A stretch of 37,385 bases of DNA from Faecalimonas sp. (GCA_020024645.1 JAHHTN010000014.1:1-37385); one strand, 5' to 3'. Numbered from the stretch's first letter, positions 24,190 through 33,605 are shown. Numbers and translations: made by a program. The notes: generated from the sequence alone by a model not told the origin.

Positions 24190-24449
24190 ATATGAAAAAA
24201 ACAATGACGAAGAGAGTAGAACTTTTTCAAAAGCTTAAGAGAGTCGGTGTTGGTGGAAATCCGATGCGAGTAGGAATTGTTTGAAAATCACTTCAGAGTT
24301 GCAGATGCTGAAAGTCGCAATATGCGGTGTATAAGTTCTGCCGGTTTTCTACCGTTAAAAAGAACACATATGTAAGTATGGTGTAACAGGTGGTTAAACG
24401 ACGGTTTAGTAACTCTCGTCCTATTACGGACGGGGGTTTTATTTTTTTA
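24190..24449 (+). promoter_or_regulatory. T-box leader of ileS (isoleucine specifier)
   Basis: The leader is about 260 nt with the T-box order. Stem I has AGAGAGTAGAA near its base (24211-24221), the distal-loop element GATGCGAG and, in the specifier region, AAAATCACTT with ATC at 24297-24299, an Ile codon. After the middle stems comes the T-box sequence GGTGGTTAAACGACGG (24389-24404), which would hold the uncharged tRNA CCA end. A terminator (24413-24421 with 24428-24436) and a T-rich tract to 24449 follow. Uncharged tRNA-Ile should favour read-through into ileS. The specifier is assigned by eye. Confidence 0.85.
24413..24449 (+). terminator. Regulated terminator of the T-box leader
   Basis: CTCTCGTCC-side bases 24413-24421 pair with 24428-24436 (core CGTCC/GGACG, with G-U pairs outside) around a 6-base loop; TTTTATTTTTTT follows. 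It competes with the antiterminator formed by the T-box sequence. Confidence 0.8.
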
Positions 24450-24494
24450 GCAGGATTTACAAAGAGCATAAATCAATCATAAGAGGAGGAAATT

Positions 24495-27400
24495 ATGTAT
24501 CAGAAAGTATCAACAGATTTAAAATTTGTGGACAGAGAAAAGAAAATCAAAAAATTTTGGGAAGAGAATGATATTTTTAAAAAGAGTATGGAAAATCGTA
24601 AAGAAGGTGAAACATACACATTTTATGATGGACCACCGACAGCAAACGGAAAGCCTCATATTGGGCATGTATTAACTCGTGTTATTAAAGATATGATTCC
24701 AAGATACCGTACAATGAAAGGATATATGGTACCAAGAAAAGCTGGATGGGATACACATGGTCTACCAGTAGAACTTGAAGTAGAAAAACTTTTAGGTTTG
24801 GATGGAAAAGAACAGATTGAAGAATATGGATTAGAGCCATTTATTTCACATTGTAAGGAAAGTGTTTGGAAATACAAAGGTATGTGGGAAGACTTTTCTG
24901 CTACAGTTGGTTTTTGGGCAGATATGGAACATCCATATGTTACGTATGATAATAATTTTATTGAATCTGAATGGTGGGCATTAAAGCAAATTTGGGATAA
25001 AGGACTTTTATATAAGGGGTATAAAATTGTACCATATTGTCCTCGTTGTGGAACACCTCTTTCTAGTCATGAAGTTGCACAGGGATATAAAGATGTCAAA
25101 GAAAAATCAGCAATTGTAAGATTTAAGGTGAAAGATGAAGATGCATATATTTTGGCATGGACAACAACACCTTGGACACTTCCTTCAAATGTTGCACTTT
25201 GTGTGAATCCAGAAGAAACTTATGTGAAAGTTAAAAATGATGGATACACATATTATATGGCAGAAGCATTGGTGGAAAGTGTATTGGAAGGCGATGTTGA
25301 AGTAGTAGAACGTTATGTGGGAAAAGAATTAGAAGGAAAAGAATATGAGCCATTATTCTCATTCGTAGAATTGAATAAAAAGGCGTATTATATTACTTGT
25401 GACCCATATGTTACACTTACAGATGGTACTGGAGTTGTTCATATTGCTCCTGCATTTGGTGAGGATGATGCACAGGTAGGACGTAAATATGATTTGCCAT
25501 TCCTTCAGTTAGTTGATGAAAAGGGAGAAATGACAGAAGAAACGGCATGGCCAGGTGTATTTTGCAAAAAAGCAGATCCATTTGTATTAGAAGATTTGGA
25601 AAAGAGAGGACTTTTATTTGCTGCACCGAACTTTGAACATAGCTATCCACATTGCTGGCGTTGTGATACACCATTAATTTATTATGCTCGTGAATCATGG
25701 TTCATTAAGATGACAGAAGTAAAAGAGGACTTGATTAGAAATAATAATACAATCAATTGGATTCCGGAAAGTATTGGTAAAGGACGTTTTGGTGATTGGC
25801 TTGAAAATGTTCAAGACTGGGGAATTAGCCGAAATCGTTACTGGGGAACACCATTAAACGTATGGGAATGTGAATGTGGACATATGCATTCTATTGGAAG
25901 TATTGCAGAACTAAAGGAAATGTCTGATAATTGTCCAGATGACATTGAGTTACACCGTCCATTTATTGATGCTGTTACGATTAAATGCCCACATTGTGGA
26001 AAAGAAATGCACAGAGTACCGGAAGTAATTGACTGCTGGTTTGATAGTGGGGCAATGCCATTTGCACAACATCATTATCCATTTGAAAATCAGGAATTAT
26101 TTAAACAACAGTTCCCAGCAAACTTTATTTCAGAGGCTGTTGACCAAACAAGAGGTTGGTTCTATTCATTACTTGCTATTTCAACACTTGTATTTAATGA
26201 AGCACCATATAAAAATGTTATTGTTTTAGGACATGTCCAAGATGAAAAGGGACAAAAGATGAGTAAATCCAAAGGAAATGCAGTTGATCCATTTGATGCA
26301 TTAGAAAAATATGGAGCAGATGCAATTCGTTGGTACTTTTATATTAACAGTGCTCCTTGGTTGCCAAACCGTTTCCACGGCAAGATTGTAACAGAAGGAC
26401 AGAGAAAGTTTATGGGTACATTATGGAACACATATGCATTTTTTGTACTGTATGCAAATATTGATGAATTTGACGCAACAAAATATACATTAGAATATGA
26501 CAAATTAAATGTTATGGATAAATGGTTGTTATCTAAATTGAATACATTGATTAAAATAGTAGACAATAACTTAGAAAACTATCGTATTCCTGAAAGTGCA
26601 AGAGCATTGCAAGAATTTGTAGATGACATGAGTAACTGGTATGTAAGAAGAAGTCGTGAACGTTTCTGGGCAAAAGGAATGGAACAGGATAAGATCAATG
26701 CTTATATGACACTTTATACAGCACTTGTAACCGTTGCAAAAGTGGCAGCACCAATGATTCCATTTATGACAGAAGATATTTATCAAAATCTTGTAAGAAG
26801 TATTGATAAGAATGTTCCTGAAAGTATTCATCTTTGTGATTATCCTGTGGCAAACGAAGCATGGATTGATTCAGAATTAGAGAAAAACATGGAAGAAGTG
26901 TTGGAAATTGTTGTTATGGGACGTGCGTGCCGTAACAGTGCTAATATTAAAAACCGTCAACCAATCGGAACAATGTTTGTAAAAGCAGAGGAAGAATTAT
27001 CTTCATTCTACAAAGAAATTGTTGCGGAAGAGTTAAATGTGAAAGAAGTGAAATTTACAGATGATGTAAGAGAATTTACTTCATATACATTTAAACCACA
27101 ATTAAAGACAGTTGGACCAAAATATGGTAAACTATTAGGTGGAATCCGCACAGCACTTTCTGAATTAGATGGAAATAAAGCTATGGATGAGTTAAATGAA
27201 AATAATGCATTGAAACTTGAAATCAATGGACAGGAAATTACTTTGTTTAAAGAAGATCTTTTAATTGAAACAGCGCAGACAGAAGGTTATGTATCAGAAA
27301 GCGACAATGGAATCACAGTTGTATTAGATACTAATTTAACAGAAGAATTATTAAACGAAGGATTCGTTAGAGAAATTATTAGTAAAATTCAAACAATGAG

Positions 27401-27602
27401 AAAAGAAGCAGACTTTGAAGTGACTGATAAAATTCATGTAACTTACGAAGGAAGTGAAAAAGCGGAAAACATTTTTGTTCAGTACGGAAATCAGATTGGT
27501 GATGAAGTATTGGCATTATCAGTAGAAAATAAAACTCCGGCAGGCTATACAAAAGAATGGAACATCAACGGGGAAAAAGTGATTATGGGTGTTGAAAAAT
27601 AG
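24495..27602 (+). CDS. ileS: Isoleucyl-tRNA synthetase
   Basis: This 1035-residue class I synthetase charges tRNA-Ile. HIGH reads PHIGH (H55 to H58) and KMSKS is at 588-592. A long CP1 editing insert lies between them, containing the Cys pairs YCPRCG and CHWC-like YPHCWRC, with further Cys pairs WECECG and IKCPHCG, probably zinc-binding. An anticodon-binding helical domain follows from about 670. The length and style (KMSKSKGN, about 1035 residues) fit the eukaryote-like type 2 IleRS, which is generally less sensitive to mupirocin; that subtype call is inference. GAGGAGG precedes the start. Expression is under the T-box. glgP begins 10 bases after the stop. Confidence 0.96.
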   Translation: MYQKVSTDLKFVDREKKIKKFWEENDIFKKSMENRKEGETYTFYDGPPTANGKPHIGHVLTRVIKDMIPRYRTMKGYMVPRKAGWDTHGLPVELEVEKLLGLDGKEQIEEYGLEPFISHCKESVWKYKGMWEDFSATVGFWADMEHPYVTYDNNFIESEWWALKQIWDKGLLYKGYKIVPYCPRCGTPLSSHEVAQGYKDVKEKSAIVRFKVKDEDAYILAWTTTPWTLPSNVALCVNPEETYVKVKNDGYTYYMAEALVESVLEGDVEVVERYVGKELEGKEYEPLFSFVELNKKAYYITCDPYVTLTDGTGVVHIAPAFGEDDAQVGRKYDLPFLQLVDEKGEMTEETAWPGVFCKKADPFVLEDLEKRGLLFAAPNFEHSYPHCWRCDTPLIYYARESWFIKMTEVKEDLIRNNNTINWIPESIGKGRFGDWLENVQDWGISRNRYWGTPLNVWECECGHMHSIGSIAELKEMSDNCPDDIELHRPFIDAVTIKCPHCGKEMHRVPEVIDCWFDSGAMPFAQHHYPFENQELFKQQFPANFISEAVDQTRGWFYSLLAISTLVFNEAPYKNVIVLGHVQDEKGQKMSKSKGNAVDPFDALEKYGADAIRWYFYINSAPWLPNRFHGKIVTEGQRKFMGTLWNTYAFFVLYANIDEFDATKYTLEYDKLNVMDKWLLSKLNTLIKIVDNNLENYRIPESARALQEFVDDMSNWYVRRSRERFWAKGMEQDKINAYMTLYTALVTVAKVAAPMIPFMTEDIYQNLVRSIDKNVPESIHLCDYPVANEAWIDSELEKNMEEVLEIVVMGRACRNSANIKNRQPIGTMFVKAEEELSSFYKEIVAEELNVKEVKFTDDVREFTSYTFKPQLKTVGPKYGKLLGGIRTALSELDGNKAMDELNENNALKLEINGQEITLFKEDLLIETAQTEGYVSESDNGITVVLDTNLTEELLNEGFVREIISKIQTMRKEADFEVTDKIHVTYEGSEKAENIFVQYGNQIGDEVLALSVENKTPAGYTKEWNINGEKVIMGVEK

Positions 27603-27612
27603 GAGGATTATT

Positions 27613-30075
27613 ATGCGGCAAGAGAAGTTTAATAAAGAAGAATTCAAAAAGACTGTCAAAGATAATGTGAAACGACTTTATCGAAGAACAATAGATGAAG
27701 CAAGTCAGCAACAGTTATTTCAAGCCGTGTCTTATGCAGTGAAAGATGAGATTATTGACAAATGGCTTTTAACACAAAAGCAGTATAAAAAAGATGATCC
27801 AAAGACGGTATACTATATGTCTATGGAATTCCTTATGGGAAGAGCACTTGGGAATAATATTATTAACTTGACTGCTTATAAAGAGGTAGCAGAGGCACTA
27901 GATGAGATGGGGCTTGACTTGAATGTGATTGAAGATCAAGAACCTGATGCAGCACTTGGAAATGGTGGATTAGGACGTCTTGCAGCTTGCTTTCTTGATT
28001 CTCTTGCAAGTTTAGGATACGCAGCTTACGGCTGCGGTATCCGTTATCACTACGGAATGTTCAAACAGAAAATTGAAAATGGTTTTCAAGTAGAAACTCC
28101 AGATGATTGGTTAAAAGAGGGAAATCCTTTTGAAATTAGAAGGGAAGAGTACGCAAAAGTAGTTCGTTTTGGAGGACATATCCGAATTAACTATAATGAA
28201 AAAACAAAAAGAAGTGAATTTATTCAGGAAGATTATGAGTCTGTTCTTGCTATTCCATATGACATGCCAATAGTGGGTTATAATAATGGCATTGTTAATA
28301 CACTTCGTATATGGGATGCAAAGGCAATTACAGATTTCCATTTAGATTCCTTTGATAGAGGTGAATATCAGAAGGCTGTAGAGCAAGAGAATCTTGCTAA
28401 AACAATAGTTGAGGTATTGTACCCAAATGATAATCATTATGCAGGGAAAGAACTTCGTTTAAAACAGCAATATTTTTTCATTTCTGCAAGTTTACAGGAA
28501 GCAATTGAGAAATATTTGAGAGAACATGATGATATTCGAAAATTCCATGAAAAAGTAACTATTCAAATGAATGATACTCATCCTACGGTAGCAGTTGCAG
28601 AGTTAATGCGATTACTTATGGATGAACAAGGATTAGAATGGGATGAGGCATGGGAAGTGACAACAAAAACTTGTGCATATACAAATCATACAATTATGGC
28701 TGAAGCGTTGGAAAAATGGCCAATTGATTTGTTCTCAAGATTACTTCCTCGAGTATATCAGATCGTGGAAGAGATTAATCGTCGTTTTGTAGCGCAGATT
28801 CGTGCGAAATATCCGGGGGATGAGGAAAAGGTTCGCAAAATGGCTATCTTATATGACGGTCAAGTGAAAATGGCTCATCTTGCAATTGTTGCAGGATATT
28901 CTGTAAATGGTGTTGCAAGGTTGCATACAGAAATTTTAAAACATGAAGAATTAAAAGACTTTTATGAGATGATGCCAGATAAATTTAATAATAAAACAAA
29001 CGGAATTACACAGAGAAGATTTCTTCTTCATGCCAATCCATTGTTAGCTGATTGGGTAACCAAACATATTGGGGATGGCTGGATTACGGATCTTTCACAG
29101 ATGGCAAAATTAAAACCACTTGCAGATAACGTGAAAGAAAGAGAAGAATTTATGGATATTAAATTCAAGAATAAGGAACGTCTTGCAAAATATATTTTAG
29201 AACATAATGGAATTGAAGTAGATCCTCGTTCTATTTTTGATGTACAGGTAAAACGACTCCATGAATACAAACGACAATTGTTGAATATTTTGCATATTAT
29301 GTATTTATATAATAAGATCAAAGAACATCCGGAGATTTCTTTTTATCCAAGAACTTTTATTTTTGGTGCGAAGGCAGCAGCAGGATATAAACGTGCAAAA
29401 CAAACAATTAAATTAATTAACTCGGTTGCTGATGTAATCAACAATGACAGAAGTATTAATGATAAAATTAAAGTTGTATTTATTGAAGATTATCGTGTTT
29501 CTAATGCGGAACTTATTTTTGCAGGAGCAGATGTTAGCGAACAGATTTCTACAGCATCTAAAGAAGCATCTGGTACAGGAAATATGAAATTTATGTTGAA
29601 CGGTGCAGTTACACTTGGAACAATGGACGGTGCAAATGTAGAAATTGTAGAAGAAGTTGGATCTGAAAATGCAGTCATCTTTGGTTTGAGTTCTGATGAA
29701 GTTATTCAATATGAAAATTATGGCGGATACAACCCTATGGATATTTACAATAATGACTGGGAGATAAAACGTGTTGTAGATCAGTTAGTGGATGGAACAT
29801 ATGCTAACGGTGAATCTGAAATGTACAGAGATTTATATAATTCATTACTAAATACAAAAAATAGTGATCGTGCGGACACATATTTTATTTTAAAAGATTT
29901 TAGAAGTTATGTAGCGGCACAAGAAGAAATTGAAAAAGCATATAGAGATGTGGATCGTTGGGCGAAGATGGCTTTATTAAATACAGCATCATGTGGTAAA
30001 TTTACATCAGACAGAACTATTCAAGAGTATGTGGATCAGATTTGGAAACTAGATAAAGTTAAGATTGACATATAG
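27613..30075 (+). CDS. glgP: Glycogen/alpha-glucan phosphorylase
   Basis: The enzyme releases glucose-1-phosphate from glycogen or maltodextrin in the cytosol. The 820-residue protein has the typical MSMEFLMGRALGNNI, DAALGNGGLGRLAACFLDS and VKRLHEYKRQLLN segments, and the pyridoxal-phosphate site EASGTGNMKFMLNG with K659. The length is usual. ATG 27613 is chosen because AGGAGG (27601-27606) lies 6 bases upstream; the open frame reaches 8 codons further into ileS without a ribosome site. It probably shares the ileS transcript, or has its own promoter inside ileS that I could not identify. Confidence 0.96.
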   Translation: MRQEKFNKEEFKKTVKDNVKRLYRRTIDEASQQQLFQAVSYAVKDEIIDKWLLTQKQYKKDDPKTVYYMSMEFLMGRALGNNIINLTAYKEVAEALDEMGLDLNVIEDQEPDAALGNGGLGRLAACFLDSLASLGYAAYGCGIRYHYGMFKQKIENGFQVETPDDWLKEGNPFEIRREEYAKVVRFGGHIRINYNEKTKRSEFIQEDYESVLAIPYDMPIVGYNNGIVNTLRIWDAKAITDFHLDSFDRGEYQKAVEQENLAKTIVEVLYPNDNHYAGKELRLKQQYFFISASLQEAIEKYLREHDDIRKFHEKVTIQMNDTHPTVAVAELMRLLMDEQGLEWDEAWEVTTKTCAYTNHTIMAEALEKWPIDLFSRLLPRVYQIVEEINRRFVAQIRAKYPGDEEKVRKMAILYDGQVKMAHLAIVAGYSVNGVARLHTEILKHEELKDFYEMMPDKFNNKTNGITQRRFLLHANPLLADWVTKHIGDGWITDLSQMAKLKPLADNVKEREEFMDIKFKNKERLAKYILEHNGIEVDPRSIFDVQVKRLHEYKRQLLNILHIMYLYNKIKEHPEISFYPRTFIFGAKAAAGYKRAKQTIKLINSVADVINNDRSINDKIKVVFIEDYRVSNAELIFAGADVSEQISTASKEASGTGNMKFMLNGAVTLGTMDGANVEIVEEVGSENAVIFGLSSDEVIQYENYGGYNPMDIYNNDWEIKRVVDQLVDGTYANGESEMYRDLYNSLLNTKNSDRADTYFILKDFRSYVAAQEEIEKAYRDVDRWAKMALLNTASCGKFTSDRTIQEYVDQIWKLDKVKIDI

Positions 30076-30086
30076 GAGGAAGTTAG

Positions 30087-30740
30087 ATGTACTATAATGA
30101 GATAAATGCGACCGCGGTAACTGTTTTAGGGTTATATTTTACTATACTTGGGGTTTTTGTATTAGGTTGGATAGCAAGTTTTGTTTTTCGCGGTATAGGG
30201 ATGTACAAAATTGGAAAAGCACAGGGAAGAACAAATGCATGGATTGCGTTTCTTCCTTTTGTGAGAACATATTTTCAAGGAGAATTAAGTGGAGAAATTC
30301 TTTTGAAAAAAAGGAAAATGAAATCACCAGGAGTATGGCTTTTATTAGCACCATTTATTTATGGAATAATATTTGTAATAATGTATTTTATCTTAATGAT
30401 ATCAGTTGTTGCAACTGTATTTTCAACGATAAAATATGAAGGAATGGAAGTGAATGATTCAGATTTATCAGGGATTATCACTGTTTTCATAATATCTATT
30501 ATAGTTATACTTATTGTGTCCTTGATTTACGCTGCTATAAAAGGTGGATTGCAAATTTTAGTGAATCGACAGATTTATGAAAGATACACAACAGTAAACA
30601 TGGCAACATTACACGCTGTGTTTAGTATGATTATTCCTTTATATGAATCGGTGTGTATGTTTATTTTTGGAAGAAAAGCGGAACAAATGATGGAAAATAA
30701 TATACAACAAAACCAAATGATATTGGAAGAAGAAGAATAG
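30087..30740 (+). CDS. Polytopic membrane protein of unknown function
   Basis: I do not recognise this 217-residue protein. It has about four hydrophobic segments (about 10-35, 88-115, 128-155 and 170-192), a basic loop with KAQGRTNAWIAFLPFVRTYFQGEL, and an acidic C-terminal tail ending EEEE. The GRTNAWIAFLPF pattern resembles small membrane proteins of Firmicutes with no known role. AGGAGG precedes the start. It follows glgP by 11 bases and ends at a strong terminator, so it closes that transcript. No catalytic motif is visible. Confidence 0.75.
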   Translation: MYYNEINATAVTVLGLYFTILGVFVLGWIASFVFRGIGMYKIGKAQGRTNAWIAFLPFVRTYFQGELSGEILLKKRKMKSPGVWLLLAPFIYGIIFVIMYFILMISVVATVFSTIKYEGMEVNDSDLSGIITVFIISIIVILIVSLIYAAIKGGLQILVNRQIYERYTTVNMATLHAVFSMIIPLYESVCMFIFGRKAEQMMENNIQQNQMILEEEE

Positions 30741-30745
30741 TTTTG

Positions 30746-30787
30746 AACACTGTGGAATATCTTAAAATAGACCACAGTGTTTTTTTG
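30746..30787 (+). terminator. Terminator after the glgP-linked membrane gene
   Basis: AACACTGTGG (30746-30755) pairs perfectly with CCACAGTGTT (30772-30781) and T-run follows to 30787. Confidence 0.9.
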
Positions 30788-30819
30788 TAAGAAATTTGAT
30801 AAAAAGAAAAGGAGGGAGT

Positions 30820-31779
30820 ATGAAAAAGAAATGTAGGACAATCTGTATTTTTCTTTTTATTTTTTTATTACTACCATATATCGTTACAGTGTTGATAAAT
30901 GGAAAATTTATTCATGGAAAAGGGGATAACTCTCCTTTTTATGTAAAAGTACAGTTAGGGGAGAGAAAAAAGAAAATATTATGGGAAGATTATTTGGCTG
31001 GAGTTGTAGCAAAAGAAATTCAACCAGATTATCATATGGAAATGTTGAAAGTGCAGACAATTATTACTAGGACAAATTTGTATCGAGAAATTGAGGAGAA
31101 AAAGGATAATGTTTTTTCGGAAGAGTATATGACAGAAGGCGAAATGCAAAAGTTATGGGGAAAAGAAAAAGGTAAAGAAATATATAAAAAGCTAAAAAAA
31201 GCAGTTGTTGAAACGGACGGAAAAGCTATTCTCTATAAAGAAAAATTAGCAACGGCATCTTTTCATAAATTAAGTAATGGAAAAACAAGAAATGGAAATG
31301 AAGTTCTTAGAGAAGAAAAGTATCCTTATTTAAAGATGAAAGAATGTCCTAAAGATATTGAGAATGAATTGCAGTTTCAAACGCTTGAATTGACCTATGA
31401 AGAAGTAAAAGAGTATTGTCAACCATTTCTTGTAGCTGTAGATAAAAAAGAAGTAGGTAAACCACTTAAAAAAGAAGATTTTGAGATAAAGAAAACAGAT
31501 TCAGCTGGGTATGTGACAAAAGTAAGAGTGGGAAATCAGATTTATGCAGGAGAAGAATTTAGAAAAGCTCTTAAACTTCCTTCTAGCTGTTTTTCTTTTC
31601 AGGAGAAGAAAGGTGTATTGAAAATTATAATAAAAGGTGTTGGACATGGTATTGGGTTAAGTCAACACACTGCGAATGAAATGGCAAAAGAAGGGAAAAC
31701 ATATGAAGAAATTTTGCAGTACTTTTTTGAAGGGACGGAAATTAAGGAGGTTGCTGAAATTTTATTAAATATAGAATAA
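30820..31779 (+). CDS. spoIID: SpoIID-like peptidoglycan lytic transglycosylase
   Basis: This 319-residue SpoIID/LytB-type protein acts at the engulfing membranes in sporulation, where SpoIID cleaves peptidoglycan glycan strands. It has an N-terminal membrane anchor (about 7-27), then WEDYLAGVVAKEIQPDYHMEMLKVQ with candidate catalytic E66. A central FHKLSNGKTRNGNEVL and the C-terminal signature GVGHGIGLSQHTANEMAKEGKTYEEILQYFF follow. ATG 30820 is chosen because AAAGGAGGG stands directly before it; the frame extends 8 codons upstream into the terminator. The SpoIIQ-like gene follows, 42 bases downstream, an arrangement seen in other spore-formers. Confidence 0.88.
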   Translation: MKKKCRTICIFLFIFLLLPYIVTVLINGKFIHGKGDNSPFYVKVQLGERKKKILWEDYLAGVVAKEIQPDYHMEMLKVQTIITRTNLYREIEEKKDNVFSEEYMTEGEMQKLWGKEKGKEIYKKLKKAVVETDGKAILYKEKLATASFHKLSNGKTRNGNEVLREEKYPYLKMKECPKDIENELQFQTLELTYEEVKEYCQPFLVAVDKKEVGKPLKKEDFEIKKTDSAGYVTKVRVGNQIYAGEEFRKALKLPSSCFSFQEKKGVLKIIIKGVGHGIGLSQHTANEMAKEGKTYEEILQYFFEGTEIKEVAEILLNIE

Positions 31780-31821
31780 GAAGAACAATTTCTGGCAAAA
31801 ATAAAGTCAGAGGTGATGAAA

Positions 31822-32541
31822 ATGAAAAAGAGTTTAAGACCTTCCAAAAGAGGAAACGGATTGGCGATTGGAGCGGTGATTTGTTTTGTGTCGGTAATCG
31901 GTATGGTGGGAGGATATACTGTTAAGCAGTATAAAGCTGGAGTAAAAAAAGAATTGGCGAAAGTAGAAAAAAAACAGGAAGAGAAAATTAAAAGTACAGG
32001 TAGTGGACAGGATTTAGTGTTGAATCCACCAAAAAAAGAAGAAACTATTTTGCAAGAACAGCCACAGATAACAGAACAAAAGGAAACGATAGTAGAACAG
32101 GAAAATAAACCACAGTTTTCATTTAGTGAAAAAGATTTAATTTTATGGCCAATAGAAAATGGGGAGGTTATTCTGAATTATAGTATGGATAAAACCATTT
32201 ATTTTCCTACATTAGACCAGTATAAATATAATCCTGCCATGATTATAAAAGGAGCTAAGGGAGCACAGGTTATGTCGGTTACTCGAGGTAGAGTAAAATC
32301 AATTGATGTGACAAGCCAGACGGGAACAACGGTTACTGTTGATATGGGAAGCGGTTATGAAACAATATATGGACAATTAAAAGAAGTTCCAGTTAATGTT
32401 GGAGATACAGTGGAAGCTAAAACAGTTTTAGGATATGTAAGTGAACCTACAAAGTATTATAGTGTAGAAGGATGTAATCTATATTTTGAAATGAGAAAAG
32501 ATGGACAGCCAATCAATCCAAATGATTTTTTGGGAGAGTAG
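31822..32541 (+). CDS. spoIIQ: SpoIIQ-like protein with a degenerate M23/LytM domain
   Basis: This 239-residue protein has one N-terminal membrane helix (about 11-33), a Lys/Glu/Gln-rich linker and a C-terminal LytM fold (about 130-237) with GYETIYGQL, VGDTVEAKTVLGYV and LYFEMRKDGQPINPNDFL. The metal site of M23 peptidases is missing: the HxxxD position reads NPAMIIKG, and HxHFE reads NLYFE. It should therefore be a structural LytM protein. In Bacillus SpoIIQ, likewise degenerate, binds SpoIIIAH across the engulfed septum. ATG 31822 is preferred, with AGAGGTG 6 bases upstream; GTG 31813 and ATG 31816 overlap that site. Neighbour spoIID supports the call. Confidence 0.8.
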   Translation: MKKSLRPSKRGNGLAIGAVICFVSVIGMVGGYTVKQYKAGVKKELAKVEKKQEEKIKSTGSGQDLVLNPPKKEETILQEQPQITEQKETIVEQENKPQFSFSEKDLILWPIENGEVILNYSMDKTIYFPTLDQYKYNPAMIIKGAKGAQVMSVTRGRVKSIDVTSQTGTTVTVDMGSGYETIYGQLKEVPVNVGDTVEAKTVLGYVSEPTKYYSVEGCNLYFEMRKDGQPINPNDFLGE

Positions 32542-32547
32542 AAGAGG

Positions 32548-32580
32548 CGGGGCTTGAGAGAGAGTACAAGCCCTGTTTTT
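32548..32580 (+). terminator. Terminator after the SpoIIQ-like gene
   Basis: CGGGGCTTG (32548-32556) pairs with CAAGCCCTG (32567-32575) with one G-U pair, and T6 follows. Confidence 0.85.
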
Positions 32581-32583
32581 TAC

Positions 32584-32611
32584 TTGCTATACGCAAAAGA
32601 GAGGGTATAAT
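32584..32611 (+). promoter_or_regulatory. Promoter of the GIY-YIG gene
   Basis: TTGCTA (32584-32589), a 16-base spacer and a perfect TATAAT (32606-32611). The leader is only about 20 nt. Confidence 0.65.
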
Positions 32612-32637
32612 AGAAAGAAAAAGGATTTAAAATAAGG

Positions 32638-32889
32638 ATGAAGAATTATACATATATTGTTCGATGTAGTGATGGCACTTTATATACAGGTTGGACAAAT
32701 GATTTGGAAAAAAGAATAAAGAATCATAACACAGGAAAAGGAGCAAAATATACGAAAACAAGAACGCCAGTCACTTTAGAATATTATGAGACGTTTCCGA
32801 CAAAACAAGAAGCAATGAAAAGGGAATACGCTATCAAGCAGATGAAAAGAAAAGAAAAAGAAAAATTAATAGACGAGAGAAGAGGGTAA
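32638..32889 (+). CDS. GIY-YIG domain protein (UPF0213/YhbQ-like)
   Basis: The 83 residues are one GIY-YIG nuclease domain. YTYIVRC supplies the GIY strand and LYTGWTNDLEKRIKNHNTGKGAKYTK the YIG strand and following helix, with the conserved Arg in EKRI and a late Glu in TKQEAMKREY. Such single-domain proteins occur widely in bacteria, and their role in DNA metabolism is not settled. GGATG at the start leaves only a weak ribosome site (AAAAGGATTT upstream). It stands alone between two terminators. Confidence 0.85.
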   Translation: MKNYTYIVRCSDGTLYTGWTNDLEKRIKNHNTGKGAKYTKTRTPVTLEYYETFPTKQEAMKREYAIKQMKRKEKEKLIDERRG

Positions 32890-32902
32890 AATTCTCTCGT
32901 CT
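32871..32902. terminator. Bidirectional terminator of convergent genes
   Basis: AGACGAGAGAA (32871-32881) pairs perfectly with TTCTCTCGTCT (32892-32902). Its left arm covers the last codons of the GIY-YIG gene. T-rich sequence follows the stem on the minus strand. Confidence 0.7.
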
Positions 32903-32914
32903 ATTGTATTGTGT

Positions 32915-33577
32915 TTATCCAAGCAGGTATACATACATAACAACAAAGTGGCAAGCAGTTCCGCCCATAACAAATAAGTGGAAAATCTCATGACTGCCGA
33001 AATTTTTATGTTTTGCATTAAAGATTGATAATTTTAATCCGTAAATAATTCCACCAATGGTATAGACAATTCCACCGACTAAAAGCCAAATGAAAGCAGG
33101 AGTAGATAATTTGTGGTAAATTTGTGGAAAGGCAAGTACACAAGTCCAGCCCATAGTAATATATAAAATAGAAGAGAACCATTTTGGACAATACACCCAA
33201 AATGCTTTGATTAGAATGCTTAAAATAGCGATTCCCCATACAATTCCAAGAAGTGTATATCCAATTTTGCCATTCAATACAATTAAGCATACAGGCGTGT
33301 AACTTCCTGCGATTAAAATGGAAATCATCATGTGATCAAATTTTTTTAGGCGTTTATTTATTTTTTCTGAGATATCCAAAGAATGATAAAGCGTACTTGC
33401 AGTATAAAGAAGAATAACGCTTATAATATACACTGCAAAAGAAATAAAATATATTTTATCAGGCTTATGCCATGCTTTCAATAAAAGTGGTGTAGCCACA
33501 AGAATAGCAGCAACCATTCCAATGAAATGGGTAATGGCACTTGCAGGGTCTTTTAAAATCTTGTTTTTGGTTAACAT
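32915..33577 (-). CDS. HlyIII/PAQR-family membrane protein
   Basis: This 220-residue seven-helix membrane protein is of the hemolysin III (YqfA/PAQR) family. SAITHFIGMVAAIL near the N-terminus, SMLYHSLD-like TLYHSLD, HMMISILIAGSYTPVCL and the C-terminal HEIFHLFVMGGTACHFVVMY provide the conserved Ser/His/Asp residues of the buried metal site. Despite the name, haemolysis is not established for most members; hydrolase-like activity on lipids is suspected for the superfamily. ATG 33577 is preferred over ATG 33583, since GGAGGG lies 7 bases upstream of it and touches the earlier one. Confidence 0.88.
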   Translation of the reverse strand: MLTKNKILKDPASAITHFIGMVAAILVATPLLLKAWHKPDKIYFISFAVYIISVILLYTASTLYHSLDISEKINKRLKKFDHMMISILIAGSYTPVCLIVLNGKIGYTLLGIVWGIAILSILIKAFWVYCPKWFSSILYITMGWTCVLAFPQIYHKLSTPAFIWLLVGGIVYTIGGIIYGLKLSIFNAKHKNFGSHEIFHLFVMGGTACHFVVMYVYLLG

Positions 33578-33605
33578 ATACATTCCCTCCTAGTAAAAAC
33601 ACATA

